Positions 1 through 13,129 of a stretch of DNA of 64,000 nucleotides are shown piece after piece. The notes beneath the pieces are model-generated. The model saw only the letters and a list, made by a program, of their open reading frames with translations. It was not told where the DNA came from and did not search any database. A program made the position numbers and the translations under genes. Position 1 is the stretch's first letter. Each line of letters opens with the position of its first letter. The stretch is from assembly GCF_032854445.1 (NCBI RefSeq), contig NC_088297.1, forward strand, positions 22,333,127 to 22,397,126, read 5' to 3'. Source of the stretch: Liolophura sinensis. Its lineage: Eukaryota > Mollusca > Polyplacophora > Chitonida > Chitonidae.

Positions 1-1
1 G

Positions 2-252
2 CGGTCACAACCCAAAACACATGCTGCTGTCCACTTCGCTAAAGGACGTCCTTCACCGGCAAAAAAATCGGACGCCTTTATGTCTAGTGTATTGAATGAC
101 CTTGACATTGGCAAGAAAAATGCGACAAAGGAACGTAGAAAATTTGTCTCTATACCAGACGACACAAAGACTTCTGCGGCTGTCAGTGTGTTGTTCATTG
201 CTGTTAGGCTGTTATTGAGTGGGATTGTTTTTCTTTGTGACGTGAAAAGATA
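2..252 (+). CDS. 3' end of a transmembrane protein gene (last coding exon, cut by window edge)
   Basis: The frame is open from base 2 to a TAA at 250-252, about 82 codons. It encodes a basic, Ser/Pro-containing stretch, then MSSVLNDLDIG, a basic patch with KERRKFVSIPDD, one hydrophobic helix (about 20 residues, ending LLLSGIVFLCD) and a short VKR tail. This is the layout of a type I membrane protein C-terminus. Nearly the same module recurs at about 15.96-16.22 kb behind an F5/8-type lectin exon and a Ser/Thr-rich exon, so the upstream part of this gene, outside the window, is probably a lectin/mucin-like ectodomain (inference). From memory, similar short endings with an SxPDDR-like motif before a helix occur in molluscan membrane proteins, but I cannot name the family. 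No disruption is visible here, unlike the second copy. Confidence 0.7.
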
Positions 253-681
253 AGACATAAAACAACCGAGGTAACACTGCTACAGGTATTTGGTAATATA
301 TTCTGAAATTGCGTGAGGAGAACAGGGTAGTGCGGTTATAGTTTACTACATATACATTGTTGATTTCAAAATGTTGTCAAAGCAAATTAGAACACAAAAC
401 AGCTCAGTTAAAGCATTCGCATTGAAACAATTCAACTACAAACATAGTGCATACAGTCTCAGTTCTCTTGGATGTCCCGGCAAAAAAAGGACTAAAGCTA
501 CTTTCAGTTTTCCTGAAAGAGTTCTGGTGAGGTTCTCTTGAGTTTTTTATTTACACGGGTCAATCCACCGCTGAGACGCCACACTGATATCTAACGTCGG
601 AATACCCAACAGGAAGTATATCCTGCAACTTCACCGCTAAAACACCGAATGCAAACTTCGATATAATTCAGCATATCCACA

Positions 682-687
682 AATAAA
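682..687 (+). promoter_or_regulatory. candidate poly(A) signal of the first gene
   Basis: An AATAAA hexamer lies about 430 bases after the stop codon at 252, a reasonable 3' UTR length. The hexamer is common in AT-rich DNA, so this is only a candidate. Confidence 0.3.
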
Positions 688-2830
688 TATGTGCACAAGA
701 GACATGTAGTAGGCCTGCTGTGGAAGGGTCTTACACTGATGTGTACCCCGCATTATACCGTGTTCATTTCAGTGGGGATTTCGCGCCACTGACGAAAAGG
801 ACATTCGTGGCATTTCCAGGTTTGTACCCACTTTGGCCGGTGTTTGAATCGGTATTTGCATATATATTAAAGACAGAACAAAATGACAGATGGGCAGAAA
901 AGCTATGCAGCTAGTTCAGTTTTGTTATTTATGAAAGTAAGTCGTTCTCCATTCCATTGAATTTGCAAGATTGCTATCCTTGACACGTTGCATTTTGGTG
1001 GTACTTCACAACTTATCAGTGTGAATTCAAGTCGTTTCGTGTCTCTAAACATATATCCAAGGTAAATATTTGTTTTAAACTCATTTCCTTTGTTAGTGTT
1101 ATGTACACAAAATTCTGCACACAAAAAGAATTAGGTATTGAACTGGGTTTCTTCAACATGATTTTTGCCATATTTAAAAAAAAATCACACGACAGTTTTC
1201 GTGCTTTGTCCGTGTTCTTCGACCATGTGTAATACACTGTGGTTATTACACTGTTAGTCATTTTAAAAGGATACGGCAGCTTTGATGCGAACTGGGTCAG
1301 CGTTTGACGCAGACCTAGGACAGTTTACAGTTTAAAAGCCTGTCCGTGCGATCTTTCTGCTGGATGCTCGATGTTAATATATATATGCTTCTCCGTGTAG
1401 TAATGGGGATGACATTTCCAGAATCATCTCTGAATTGTTGTCAATGAAAACCAGAGGATTGTAGTGTGTTGTTCCAGCGGGTGTACAGTCCACCTCACAA
1501 GTGTTAGTTTTCAGTCTATGAGCAGTCGAAACGGCAACGATTAGGCGATTTCTATATTTCGAGAGGTAATTAAGCATTCGTGCTACTTGTCGCAGTCATT
1601 TTGAAAGCTTTAGTTTAAGTGCACGATCACACCTCGAGTGAGTGTCTCATCGCCCGCAATTCGTGTGCTTTATGTGAGATGTTCTGAGCTTTAAATGCCG
1701 ATCGTCTCTTTGTTCTTTGACACATCTTTATCCCCATTCTCTTAGACACACGTCTCCTGAGGGTCACTTTGTGCCAAGAACTACATTCTTAGCGCCCGCC
1801 ATAGATTTGGTGTTTTACCGAAGCAGGCTTCAAGGGAAGAGTACATCTCACAGAGAGGTTTGATACAAATCATCTTTGGTGTAAAATCGGTTGTCACCTA
1901 AATGCCGGTGTTATCTTTCACTTCAGGAATCCATGACGAGTTAAATGTTCCTGTGGACTGAAACTTGCCATACAGACTCCATGTGTTTGGACTGGAATTG
2001 TGTGTGCTGTAATCTGGGAATATATATAGTTTTGTTGTTTATATTGTTTTCCGCACTGTATAAGTTGTACCTTTCAGTTTAGATTACTCAATTATACATT
2101 CAATTTATCTAAAAGTGTTTGTGATTTTTTGTTTTATCCTGTGTAGGAGTTATCACTGTCTGGGAATTGAAGAAGCCATTTCTCTACAGGTTTGCCTCTG
2201 TGACAGAATGAATCAACAGCTGCATGTTATTGCTGAAGTAAATGCATTAATTCTAATACTGGCAAAAGAAAATGTACAGTTAATGAGCAGGCTTATCCCG
2301 AAAACGGAGACACTCTCATTTATCTAAGTGGCTTGCATCTAAGCACCATTTTTGTTGTCTGAATTAGAGAATGGAATAAAGGACTTACAGCATGGAGAGT
2401 AAAACCAGAGTAGCAACGACAGCGTGATAGCTGGTAAATGTTCACACATAACCGGTGAAACACGGTTTCTTGTCAATTCTTCTCTTCTTGCAAATGCTTA
2501 TATACTAGCATATTACATGCCTCCAATATGTAGCACTGTGGCTTAAGCAGAATTAAGCGTAAAATTCAGTGATATTATAGCTGACGTCACTGGTCTAGAA
2601 TTACTAGGTATACGACAAAATCTCAAAACAGAAGATTTTAAGGGTGTACAACGTGGCAGAACCTGTGAGGTCGCGGATCGAAAGTTTTAATGATTTTTGA
2701 ATCCTAGATAAAATATGAATAAGTACTACTTGAAATGCCTCCTGATCCTCGTGTGTGCGCATGTATCCATTTTATACACGGTATATGGTATCTTGCATCT
2801 ACAGGAATATAACAAAAGGCTTATAGCATA
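688..2830. other. intergenic, nothing recognised
   Basis: Only short open frames without domain or splice support occur on either strand. One frame at 2115-2327 follows a pyrimidine-rich acceptor-like sequence but matches nothing I know. Confidence 0.5.
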
Positions 2831-2905
2831 AATGGAGCCGCACTGAGCCATGGAGAAACCCACGACCATTCCACGTATTGCCGGAGAGGAAGCCAGCATT
2901 TTGCA
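2831..2905 (-). repeat. SINE-A fragment
   Basis: Contains the family's middle part on the minus strand (gaaacccacgacca and gagaggaagccagca on the + strand). The head and tail are missing. Confidence 0.5.
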
Positions 2906-3382
2906 TGTCGAAATGGAAATTATTGAAATATGAATGCTTAAGTCAGTTGATGCCAATCTGAAAACTCTTATTAGTAAGTAGAAAGGAAAAAGAAATGCTG
3001 TGGAACAGATCGTTATCATAATTGCATGGCTAATTTTACCAATATAAGTCATTTTTATAATATATGGCATTACGTATCGACCAGATATTTTTCAAGGAGT
3101 GTGTTTTCTACCCAAAGCATTCTCCAGAAGAGTTCTTCTGTCAATAAACCGGACACGTATGATTCTATTACACAATCCACGACACATCTCTACTGCGGCG
3201 AATCAATGTGGTAAGAGAATGGGGAATGTTAATAAACTAAACAGTGTACAAAGCTCAAAGTCAACAATAAATAAGGATTATATTAAGCAGATTAGAGTCC
3301 ATCCAAGAGCATATTGTGATTAGACTATGTGTCGATAGTAAATGGACTGGCAGATTTAATAACTTTAATAGGCTTTATATAC

Positions 3383-3462
3383 CATTCCATTCGGCCTACA
3401 TTCGGCCATTCCATTCGGCCTACATTCGGCCATTCCATTCGGCCATTCCATTCGGCTACATT
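3383..3462. repeat. minisatellite, about 24-bp unit
   Basis: Repeats of cattccattcggc with or without ctacattcgg, about three and a half copies. Confidence 0.8.
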
Positions 3463-5640
3463 TATCTGGTCCTTAATCCAGTAAGCTACTTAAATGTATT
3501 ACTCCGCCTACTATCTACATTCCGCTGAACTCTGCTATCCCCCTTTACGTCATTTTCGCCTAAAAGAGTCCTTCAATCTGCGGTGTAGTCAGTAAAAAAT
3601 GAAGTAAAATGGACCCATGGACATCAACTGTGTAAAGTTGATGATAGCCCTGAAGCCATATGGAGGAGATTTTAACCCCAGAGAATGCGTTAAATTCATT
3701 CACAAGTAATGTTTTCCTACGTTGTTAGCAAATGAGTGTATAAGTATTTGTGACAACGTGTCATTTTAGTAACGCTATAAATGCAATACTGACAACTGTG
3801 TAATCTTGAACCCCATATGTTTAATTTGCACGGGCACTTATTATTTCACCCTTTGTACTCTCTTTGTCGCACGGCATTCTTTGTGGTCAAAACAGAATAT
3901 CTCCCTTATTGTTATATGTGCTCAATAAATACTGTGGATTTAACATATTTTCTATATACCAGGTCTTTTTTAGGTGGAGGAAACAGATTTCACGGGTGTA
4001 ACCTGCGGCATGTAACTGACGATCTTTTTCGAAAATGATGTACAAAATTGTTGTCCGCAATATGAGTTTACAGCGATCGCCAACAAACTTCAGGTAAGCT
4101 CTTCTTTATTTGTCGACCGCGTATTACCACTAAACATTTGAGAAAATTTCTTGAACTGAGACCTCATGTATCGTACAGGTACCTCGTGAGTTCTAGCCAC
4201 GAACAAACATAGTACTTAACATGTCGATAATGACCTGCTCTCTCCAAAGATTATGTAACCTCACCCTGCCTGGTTTTTATCATGACGTATATAAAGCCGA
4301 TTCTCTCACTTCGCTTCATTATCTCCATTGTAATTAGCACTGCGCAAAGCAAAACACCATAATTCTGAGGTATCTCACTTTCCGGTGCAGAATTGTCGGG
4401 ACAATGACAGATGGCGAGCTCAACTCTGCACTGGTTTGGATTCCTTGTGGGTTAACAGTCAAGGGAAATATCTTAAAGTCGTCTAGATATGACAAGGGAA
4501 ATCCACTAGAAAAGTGATGTTAATAGTGGAATAGACGTCAAAACACGTAGTTGGACACGTAAACGTGCTCAGCCATGTGAGCAGAATGATCAAATACGTA
4601 AACGATAATTAATAATAATAATAAACAATAGTGTTTGTTCAAAAGTTTCAATTTGAATATAGTAATAGTAATAGTAATAGTAATACAAAACCCAAGATCT
4701 ATGAAAAAGAGAAATAAAACACACTTAAAAAATCAGTCGTTTGAAAAGTCATTTGTCTGTGTGGAGTTAGAATGTATTCTCTTATTATAACGTAATTTTC
4801 TGAAAATGTATAACAGCTTACACATGTAATCCCTGAGGAGTTTAATACGGATTACATCGGTGGAAGATTCTTGCGTCAAGGATTCAGCTACTTGGTAAAT
4901 ATCTGGAGTCAATAACGACAAAGCCTTCATATGTACTGACTCAACGACTAGAACTGAACGCTCAGTCTGGTTTGTCCAATAATTGTGGAAACGAGAAGCG
5001 ATTGATATCAAAATGTCATGAACGTAAATAAACCCAGTTTGTTGCATCCTCATCTATGCCTATCCCGGAGTGAAAATCCAGTCATTTTTTCTGAAATCTT
5101 TTGACGTATTTACTCTGTTAACACACTCTGAATGCAATAGTTAGGTGCGTGTTTATGGAACCCGGGCTGGTGTGACGTATATTGTAACGTGGATTTTGAA
5201 GTCAGTAAATGAGCTTCCTGCACGACAGACTAAACAAACGCTGAATCCATAGTGAGAAATAAGATTTATCTTATTAGATATGTTTGTTAATTATGTTTTC
5301 TGGGAGCCTATTGTATGCATGTGTACACCTCTCCTGAGGATGACTGATTTAAAGTCGATGTTTTCAGGTCGTCAAAATGAATTTCTTTGCAGTTTATTAT
5401 GCTAAGCTGTTCAGTGGATCAAGTAGATCCACGCACGTTAAGCCAACTACACTCTTGAGGTCGCATGGTAACATGGCAAACAGGATACATGCATAACGGC
5501 TTTGAAGTGTCGTATCGGTGGCGGTCCACGAAACATTTTATTACAAAGTACAAAAGGTAATTTTGTCATTTTAGGTACATCTTGGAACTGTATTGGATTT
5601 CGGTTAAATGTTTGCAGCAAAAACAACAAGAACCAAGGTC
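3463..5640. other. intergenic, nothing recognised
   Basis: AT-rich sequence with a short trinucleotide-rich tract (agtaat repeats, about 4661-4685). No exon with agreeing frames was found. Confidence 0.5.
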
Positions 5641-5644
5641 ATCC

Positions 5645-5845
5645 TCTGCTCATACCGACGAAGCGTTAACTGTGACAGTCAGGCCCTTCATGAAGTTGTG
5701 TGCAAGTCCCGCACTGGCCCCCAGGTGTCCGGCGAAGAGGGGTGGTTTACTTCGGGGACTCCGGTATTCTCCCACCGTAAATCTCACCGCCCGTGCCTGG
5801 TGTATCTTTTGATGAATCTTAACCACTCGACCACTGTGCGTTCCT
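5645..5845 (-). repeat. tRNA-derived SINE (family D), single copy
   Basis: On the minus strand, box A-like gtggtcgagtggtta is followed by a GC-rich body (ggcggtgagatttacgg, ccggagtccccgaag). This is the usual shape of a tRNA-headed SINE. The open frames here on both strands are by-products. Confidence 0.5.
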
Positions 5846-5889
5846 CCAAGTTTGTACACAGCTTTTATACCGCACCTGGCGTGAATCAT

Positions 5890-7515
5890 GAATTTAAAGG
5901 CCTATCCTGTCACCTTCTCGGCTTACATCGGTCACAATCTATTTTAAATACAGTTGAAAGCAAAACCTCATCTAAGTTAAATATTGAGTTTAAATTCTGA
6001 TGTGGATCTGAAGGATTTAAAACAGACGACACTTCCAGCCTGTAGGTTTACAGTCAAGGTAAATACATGTAAATACCTTGAGTCCTCTATATTCCACAGG
6101 AGAAACCTGCCATGCAAGCGGGGTGAATAGTGGAATGGGTGTCCAAACTCCTCCGCTGTTCTATATGTCCTGAGCGCTCAGGAGTGTGAAAACGTCTAAA
6201 ATTTTGCATGATGAGGCCTTTTCTTTTGTCGTCTAACCTTAAACTTGCCCCGTTAGGGTTTTGGTGAAAGATTCTTAAAAACAATCCAACTTAGTGAATA
6301 AAAATGTACATATAGTTAAAATGTTTCGGGTTTCTGAACAAAAATGAATTCTACATTAGATGGAAAGCTAAAAAACAATGCCCAGGAATATAGTTAAATT
6401 TACTTTGAATTTTCATGTCTATTCGGCAAATACATCCATAGATGAATGTGTACATTCACTTTGAGTGATGAAAGACTTTGTCGTGTTTTTTTTTTAAATT
6501 TGTACTCAAGAAGAAATAGTTCACTCATATGACGGCACTCAATGTCTTGCATTTGGCCTTAACTGACGATATTTCACAGATGACATACATAAAGTGTATG
6601 CATTGTTAGAAGAAGGCGTGTTATATTCAAACTCAAATGGTCATGCTTATTGTGACCAAAGTATGACATCTGGATCCAAACGAACATCACCCTAGGCTAT
6701 TTAACAGACTAGATATTTCCACAGATTTATTGTTGAACAATGCCTTGTGCGTGCCTCTGCATGAACCAATCCAATCGTAAAGATTTGCCGTCTGGTAGTT
6801 TAGAATGGGTCCATGAATTATGTGAAAAACGAAAGAAATAAATATCCTTTTCTGGGTAATATATCACAGCACAGACGAGGAAAAAACTTTATCCCGTGAA
6901 ATATGCATGCTGTGTTTGTAGATAATGTTGATCTTGAAGAAATCAGTCCGCCAGGGAATCAAGACAAGCTTTAGTCGCTTTGCAAATGTCTCTAGGCAAT
7001 AATGACAAAACCATACTGACTGAACTCAGTGGTATTAAACTATTTTTTATTGGCTGGGTAACGATGGAAGCCAGAGGTTTGTGTCTTTTATTGACAGAAC
7101 ATTTATAAACCCAGTTTTTTAACATCAACTTGGGGTCATGTTATCTATTTAATGAATTGCTTAACGACACACCGGCACTATTTCAGCCATATCGTGGCGA
7201 TGTTATATATTAAAGTCAAACTCATCTGTATCCAAGGGTGGAAATCATGTGAGCATTTTTTAAAACTGTCTTTAGATAAGGGAGAACTCGTAAAACTCGC
7301 TCTAATATGTTTGTCCAAAGCAGTGAACTCATTTGTTCTTCCCTTTATTATATGTGTGTTCTTAAAACATATAAGTACACACCTACCGTGACAAAACGAA
7401 GTGGTGCGTTTTACTGTCATTTGGACCGTCCACGTTGCTCGTCCTCGAGTCTCCCATTATACTGCTTCTACAGGAACAGTGTGAGGACCAGTGTTAGGTA
7501 CATAGTTAAGGATGA
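5890..7515. other. intergenic, nothing recognised
   Basis: No exon or repeat family is supported. A weak trace of a SINE tail (ctcaagaag...cactcatatgacgg) is seen near 6505-6545. Confidence 0.45.
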
Positions 7516-7517
7516 TG

Positions 7518-8412
7518 CTAGGTTCTCCCCGTTCCACTTTCCTTCTCCCCATTCTGCTTTCCTTCCCCCATTCCGCTTTCCTATCCCCATTCCGCTTTCC
7601 TTTTCCCCATTCCGCCTTCCTTTTCCTCATACCGCTTTCCTCCTTCCCATTCCGCTTTCCATCTCCCCATACCGCTTTCCTCCTCCCCATTCCGTTTTCC
7701 TTCTCACCTCTCCCCATTCCGCTTTCCTTCTCACCTCTCCCCATTCCGCTTTCCTTCTCCCCCATACCGCTTTCCTCCTCCACATTCCGCTTTCCTCCTC
7801 CACATTCCGCTTTCCTTCTCACCTCTCCCCATTTCGCTTTCCTTCTCCCCCATACCGCTTTCCTCCTCCACATTCCGCTTTCCTCATCCACATTCCGCTT
7901 TCCTTCTCACCTCTCCCCATTCCGCTTTCCTTCTCCCCATACCGCTTTCTCCCTCCCCATTCCGCTATCCTTCTCCCCATACCGCTTTCCTCCTCCCCAT
8001 TCCGCTTTCCTTCTCCCCTCTCCCCATTCCGCTTTCCTTCTCCCTTCTCCCCATTCCACTTTCCTTCTCCCTTCTCCCCATTCCACTTTCCTTCTCCCCT
8101 CGCCCCATTCCGCTTTCCTTCTCCCTTCTCCCCATTCCACTTTCCTTCTCCCTTCTCCCCATTCCACTTTCCTTCTCCCCTCTCCCCATTCCGCTTTCCT
8201 CCCCCACATTCCGCTTTCCTTCTCACCTCTCCCCATTCCGCTTTCCTTCTCCCCATACCGCTTTCTTCCTCCCCATTCCGCTATCCTTCTCCCCATACCG
8301 CTTTCCTCCTCCCCATTCCGCTTTCCTTCTCCCCTCTCCCCATTCCGCTTTCCTTCTCCCTTCTCCCCATTCCACTTTCCTTCTCCCTTCTCCCCATTTC
8401 GCTTTCCTTCAT
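7518..8412. repeat. pyrimidine-rich minisatellite, 20-26-bp units
   Basis: Roughly 40 copies of a unit built on ccccattccgctttccttct, with longer variants that add ccctct. The + strand is almost all C and T apart from an 'att' and a 'g' in each unit. The frames are open on both strands because the unit lacks stop codons. The predicted Ser/Pro/Phe-rich and Glu/Gly/Lys-rich proteins are not credible. Confidence 0.93.
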
Positions 8413-8990
8413 CAGTAAAACTGACCGCCATCATACAAGTGAAAATCTTTGAGAAGGGCATTAGACAAACTTACAGAAATTATTAGAACATTTTTTGTAT
8501 CTAACACTTTCGATTTGTTTTCAAACAAACAAAAAGAAGACTTGTGTAGTATCGAAAATCATCATCCTACACAAATAAAAGTTCCAAACATATTTACATC
8601 AAACCATTCTTAAGATCGTAAGTCCTGTCATGATAGTAGTCATCAGTCATAATAGATTTTTACATGATCTGATGGAAAGGTCATATGTTTGTAAAGCAAA
8701 TGTATTTGCAGTCCAATTAGGCTTTGTACATGTAGTATAAAGTTACATTTACTTGTGTTAACTGTGCGATTTCATTGATCCATAAAATCCACTGCTGTTC
8801 AAATCAATTCCTTAAAGCGATGGGATGGAATTGTTTTTTGAACAATGTGTGGCAGAAGTATTGTTTTAAATGAAAACTTTAAAATCGGGATATCCGTGTT
8901 TCATTGATCCGGTTTTATTCTGCATAGAAACCTCAATTTATCTTTGATTGAGGTCACTCTGTCTCTACAGTCGTTATTATGTGAAGTTTT
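8413..8990. other. intergenic, nothing recognised
   Basis: Flank of the minisatellite with no supported gene or repeat. Confidence 0.5.
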
Positions 8991-8998
8991 ATAATTAT

Positions 8999-9122
8999 TT
9001 GTTCATAATTCTGCTTAGTTCAGATGACTAGTTATTCATAATTCTGCTTAATTCATATGACTAGTTATTCATAATTCTGCTTAATTCAGATGACTAGTTA
9101 TTCATGATGCTGACTAATTCAG
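8999..9122. repeat. tandem repeat, about 38-bp unit, four copies
   Basis: Unit: ttattcataattctgctta followed by attcagatgactag. The last copy is diverged. Confidence 0.85.
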
Positions 9123-11740
9123 ATCATTCAGCCAGCAAAAATCTGTTGATCGCGTGATAATAAGGTTCTTTTTTTTTAACTCACAAAAAGAGAAACGGAA
9201 GAATCATAACTTGACAGATACCAATTCGGTCTTCACTCACGGAGAGATTTCACAGTAGTTACTATTCGTTATTCCGTACACTGTCAAATACCAGTAAGGC
9301 ATTTACGCACACGTGACTGAGGCCTTTTAGAAAACTGAATGGAAGAAGCCGTGCGGGGTAATGGGTATATTGTGAAGGTATCCAGTTCCCCACATCAAAA
9401 CACAATTTTCAACCGATGCACGCTTGGTTTGTGCTCATCATTTTATGAATACGAGAACTCCAACTGTCTTACTTGTCAATCAGATCTGCATCACCAAAAA
9501 CCAGTTAATGATTTAAATGTCACATTTGTTTCTGGGTCTGTAAACAGACAACACTGTTCCCGGTATAATGCAGTGTAGCAGGTAAACGTAGACAATCTTT
9601 GAAGCATTCAGTAGCTTGCGTGTTTGACAGGGTGATGATTTGAGACAGTTTTGGAATTTACACGTTTGTAACAACTGTCACTTGATATTTCCATAATTTT
9701 AATTCATAATAAACATAAACCAGACATCAGTACTACTGTGGTACACAAACGGTGCCGGCATAAAAATCTGTCCTCCCAAACGAAACTGGCATCACCAGCT
9801 CATATAAACATAATGGACTCGATACGAGAGCGTCGCACACTCTCCTGGCTCCCAGTGGATGCAGCAAAAATACCTCCCCTCTGCACAGAAAACACGGCTT
9901 ATATACGTCCCAGGTGGATTCATCTATTTTTAAACACAGAATTAACAGCCAATGAACAGCCAGAGAAATAAACAAAGCGTTGAACAAGGTGCTTTCCATC
10001 AGGTCCGCGCTGTACATATATAACAGGGCCTGTTATGCTTAACACAAAGGTCCGCAGACTAACAGTACATGAAAACGTTAAATAGTCATACATAACAATG
10101 TAAACATGAATTTCAAACAAACTTCACATGTGTAAATGTCTTGACGGATTATAAACGTCTGACTGTTTGGGACAAATCGATTTTAGTTTCCATTTAAGGT
10201 AAATGTACACACGGACTTGAGACTCTCGCATTATTTCCCGCCATTTTTGATCGTCTGCTGCCAAAAACGTTGGAGCTCCAGAGTCTGCGGATTACAAGCA
10301 TGCCCGCAATGAAATTAAATACAATGTATCATTTCACGCTTAAATTTTCTTTGGACAGGTACATTAGTAATGCAAATGGAAAACAGAGCGGTGGATTAAC
10401 AGGTTTTTTAATAACAATACTCTGGATATCTAGAAAGGAATGGACGGTCAAATTGTTTACATTGTTTAACCCAACGGCACCCTCTTCACCCCAGTTGGAT
10501 TCAGGTGGGATTTTCTTCGATCTACCACAGCCACCCCACGTGGGTGTTTAAATCACATGCTGGTTTGACAAGGCTGGTAAGTTGTTGCTGGTAATCGCAC
10601 GTTGATCAATGACTGATAGTAGAGGAAGATAGGCTAGCCCTGCGTGACGGGTACCGGGCACGTTTATACGTTTGTACACGTAATATATTGGGCAAGGGAG
10701 CTATAATTCGCTTACTCTGTGTAAACACCAGTCAGCCACCCCGTGGGGCGGCGTTATCAGAAGAGTTTACATATCTGGGCGTTGGGGTGGGGATATTCGA
10801 GAGTGTCCGAATTTCTAGAGTGTCCGAACGGCTGATTGCAGTTAATAAACTGCGGTTTACAGCGGGTGATGTCAGTTGTGACGTGGATTGTGACGTCAGC
10901 AGCTAAATGCTTTGTGCTGAAGACTGGCCTTCCCTCGGAAGAAAGTGGAGCTGTAAAAGCTGAAACATTTGTGCCAGAAATGGGGCAAAATGAATACCCC
11001 CTCCCCCCGTACAAAAAAAAAAACAAACAAGAAAGCCCAAAAAATCAAATTTTTTACGATGTCACATTATTCAAATGAAACAAGGTCGGTTTTCTTGTAG
11101 TGTCATTACGTCAGATATTCTCCGTAAATCTGGGAAGATCTCCAGCTATAGATTTCTAGCCAGCTACATTGTCTGTTGTCATCTGTGTGTGCACTCTGAG
11201 GTATTCATAATGTGTCCTTTGGCCTGTAGTAATAATTTCTAAATATATTTCAAAAAACCCCAGAGCTACTTTTACTAAACTCCAAGACAGCGCGCATTGT
11301 TACAATGGCTATCATAATATTGTATTAAAGATGAACAAACTGAATGCCATGCCTGTCAACAAAGCTCAGTTACCTGCATATGTACATCCTGGAGCTGTGT
11401 TAAATGTCAACGTTAGAAGTTTGATAGAAAATCAGTACTTGCCCTATTTGCCTGGCTGGATCAGACGCAACAAACTCTGATTGGCTGCGCCTGTTATACC
11501 ACTGACCAATGAGTTGGTGTGTTCCAATCCATCCCTCAAAACACTAACTTGAATCTATGATAAATATATAACGCATGCATCAACATTCGGAAAATAATTG
11601 CTGATAAAATGTATAATCAGGGATTTAGAGCAGTTTCATATAACTATTTTATATGACAAATACTGGCCTAGTCAAAGTACATGTATGACTCGGGTACGGA
11701 ATAACACTTTTAAGAGCTGTTATGATTGACAGATTGACGC
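9123..11740. other. intergenic, nothing recognised
   Basis: Frames at 9339-9578, 9733-10017, 10270-10551 and 10757-11026 have no domain signature. A cacag acceptor followed by a short open stretch and a ctg|gtaagt donor (10508-10576) was noted, but it has no partner exon. Confidence 0.45.
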
Positions 11741-11741
11741 T

Positions 11742-12055
11742 ATAGTGAGTGCTTGGGGTTTACCGTCGTACTTTAACAATTTTCCTGTCATATGACGAAT
11801 AAATCCTTAGAGTGCGTGTAATGTGCCTCCTTGTTGCAGGACGGATTTCCACCGCCCTTTTATCTAGTGCTACCTCACTAAGACGCCTTACCGAAGGCAA
11901 GAAATCCGCCCCGCCCGAGCCATTATACTGATATGGGTCAACCAGTCGTTGAACTAACCCATTCATGCTGAACGCCAAAAGTCTTTTAAAGGTGTGACTC
12001 GACTCAGGATTGACCCCGGATTGGCTCCCGAGACGCTATTTTGGTAACATCCACT
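11742..12055 (-). repeat. SINE-B copy 1
   Basis: The tail side on the left (ttaacaattttcctgtcatatgacg) and body (cattatactgatatgggtc) match the other SINE-B copies. The tRNA-like head on the right is eroded. Confidence 0.85.
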
Positions 12056-12464
12056 AAGAAACTTATTTTATTGCTAATCCCACACAAGAACAAATTTTTC
12101 TCCCTCACCGAACCTACATGTTCTTCTTTTTTGTCTTCATTGGAACGCTTGTCTCAATACTCTGTCCCTCCCCCAGAATAAAAAAAAAGATTTACACCAG
12201 ATGTCCTTTACGCATGGCTATACTGCTTCCAGGTGAACAAAGGGTTCAAGTGTAAGCCTCGTGATGTGATAGGCCGGGTGTTGCTAGTCTTTATTTCATT
12301 ATAGTATGGGTGGATGGCGTGGCGTGTTTAAAGTCTACAAAATGTCGACGAGTGTGCGCGATCTAACGTTTGTTTTTGGCCACTTGTCTTCTACCAACAC
12401 GGTATTCATATTTGCAAGTAACAGGTGCTGAAATTTGTCAGTAACTAGTTGGTGATTTATGAGT

Positions 12465-12820
12465 GAGTGAGTGAGTGCTTCGGGTTTAGCTTCGTACTTT
12501 AACAATTTTTCAGTCATATGACGCCAAAGGAGTGCTTAGAGTGTATGCAATGTGCCTCATTGTTGCAGGACAGATTTCCACCGCTTTTTTATCCAGTGCT
12601 GCTTCACTGAGACGTCTTACCGAAGACAAGTAAGCTAACCCGCCCGAGCCATTATACTGATACGGGTCAACCAGTGGTTGACTATTCCCTTCATGCTGAA
12701 CGCCAAGCGAGGAAGCTGCAACTCCCTCTTTTAAGATCTTAGGTGTGACTCGACACAGGTTTGATCGCGGCTCTACCGCTCCCAAGCGGACGTCTACCAA
12801 CTGTGCTGACGGGGCCGGTT
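12465..12820 (-). repeat. SINE-B copy 2
   Basis: About 350 bp. The tail is at left (aatttttcagtcatatgacg). The tRNA-like head is at right, where the minus strand carries acagttggtaga (box A) and a box B-like region. Second of two copies within 1 kb. Confidence 0.88.
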
Positions 12821-12906
12821 TCATTAACCCATTAAACATACCGCTAAGGCATCGATTAAACGTGTAGCGTTAAGCAGCAGTAAAACAGTTATTTGATTTA
12901 TTCTAT

Positions 12907-13032
12907 TCGATTGATGTTTTACTCCGTACTCAAGAATATTTCACTTATACGACGGCGGCTATCATTATAATGTGAGTTAACCGGGCGGAACCTGAGGGAA
13001 AACCCCCGACCATCAGCAGGTTGCTGCAAGAT
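12907..13032 (-). repeat. SINE-A copy, tail half
   Basis: Shows the family tail on the minus strand (+ strand: ccgtactcaagaatatttc, then acttatacgacggcgg). Truncated before the tRNA-like head. Confidence 0.85.
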
Positions 13033-13129
13033 CAACAGTCAAAGTCACATATTAAAAACTACGGCACGCTTACATATACAATTTGTACGCAGGCCATTTA
13101 AACCTACCGAGTTCATGCCCTGTCGAAAG

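Noticed and set aside
2115-2327. 70-codon frame after an acceptor-like sequence
   Set aside because: Does not join in phase to any exon and shows no domain.
7307-8486. Long open frames on both strands (up to 381 codons)
   Set aside because: Produced by the stop-free C/T minisatellite. The composition is pure repeat, with no domain.
10508-10576. Candidate exon with a gtaagt donor
   Set aside because: Only one weakly supported open phase, no partner exon and no recognisable peptide.
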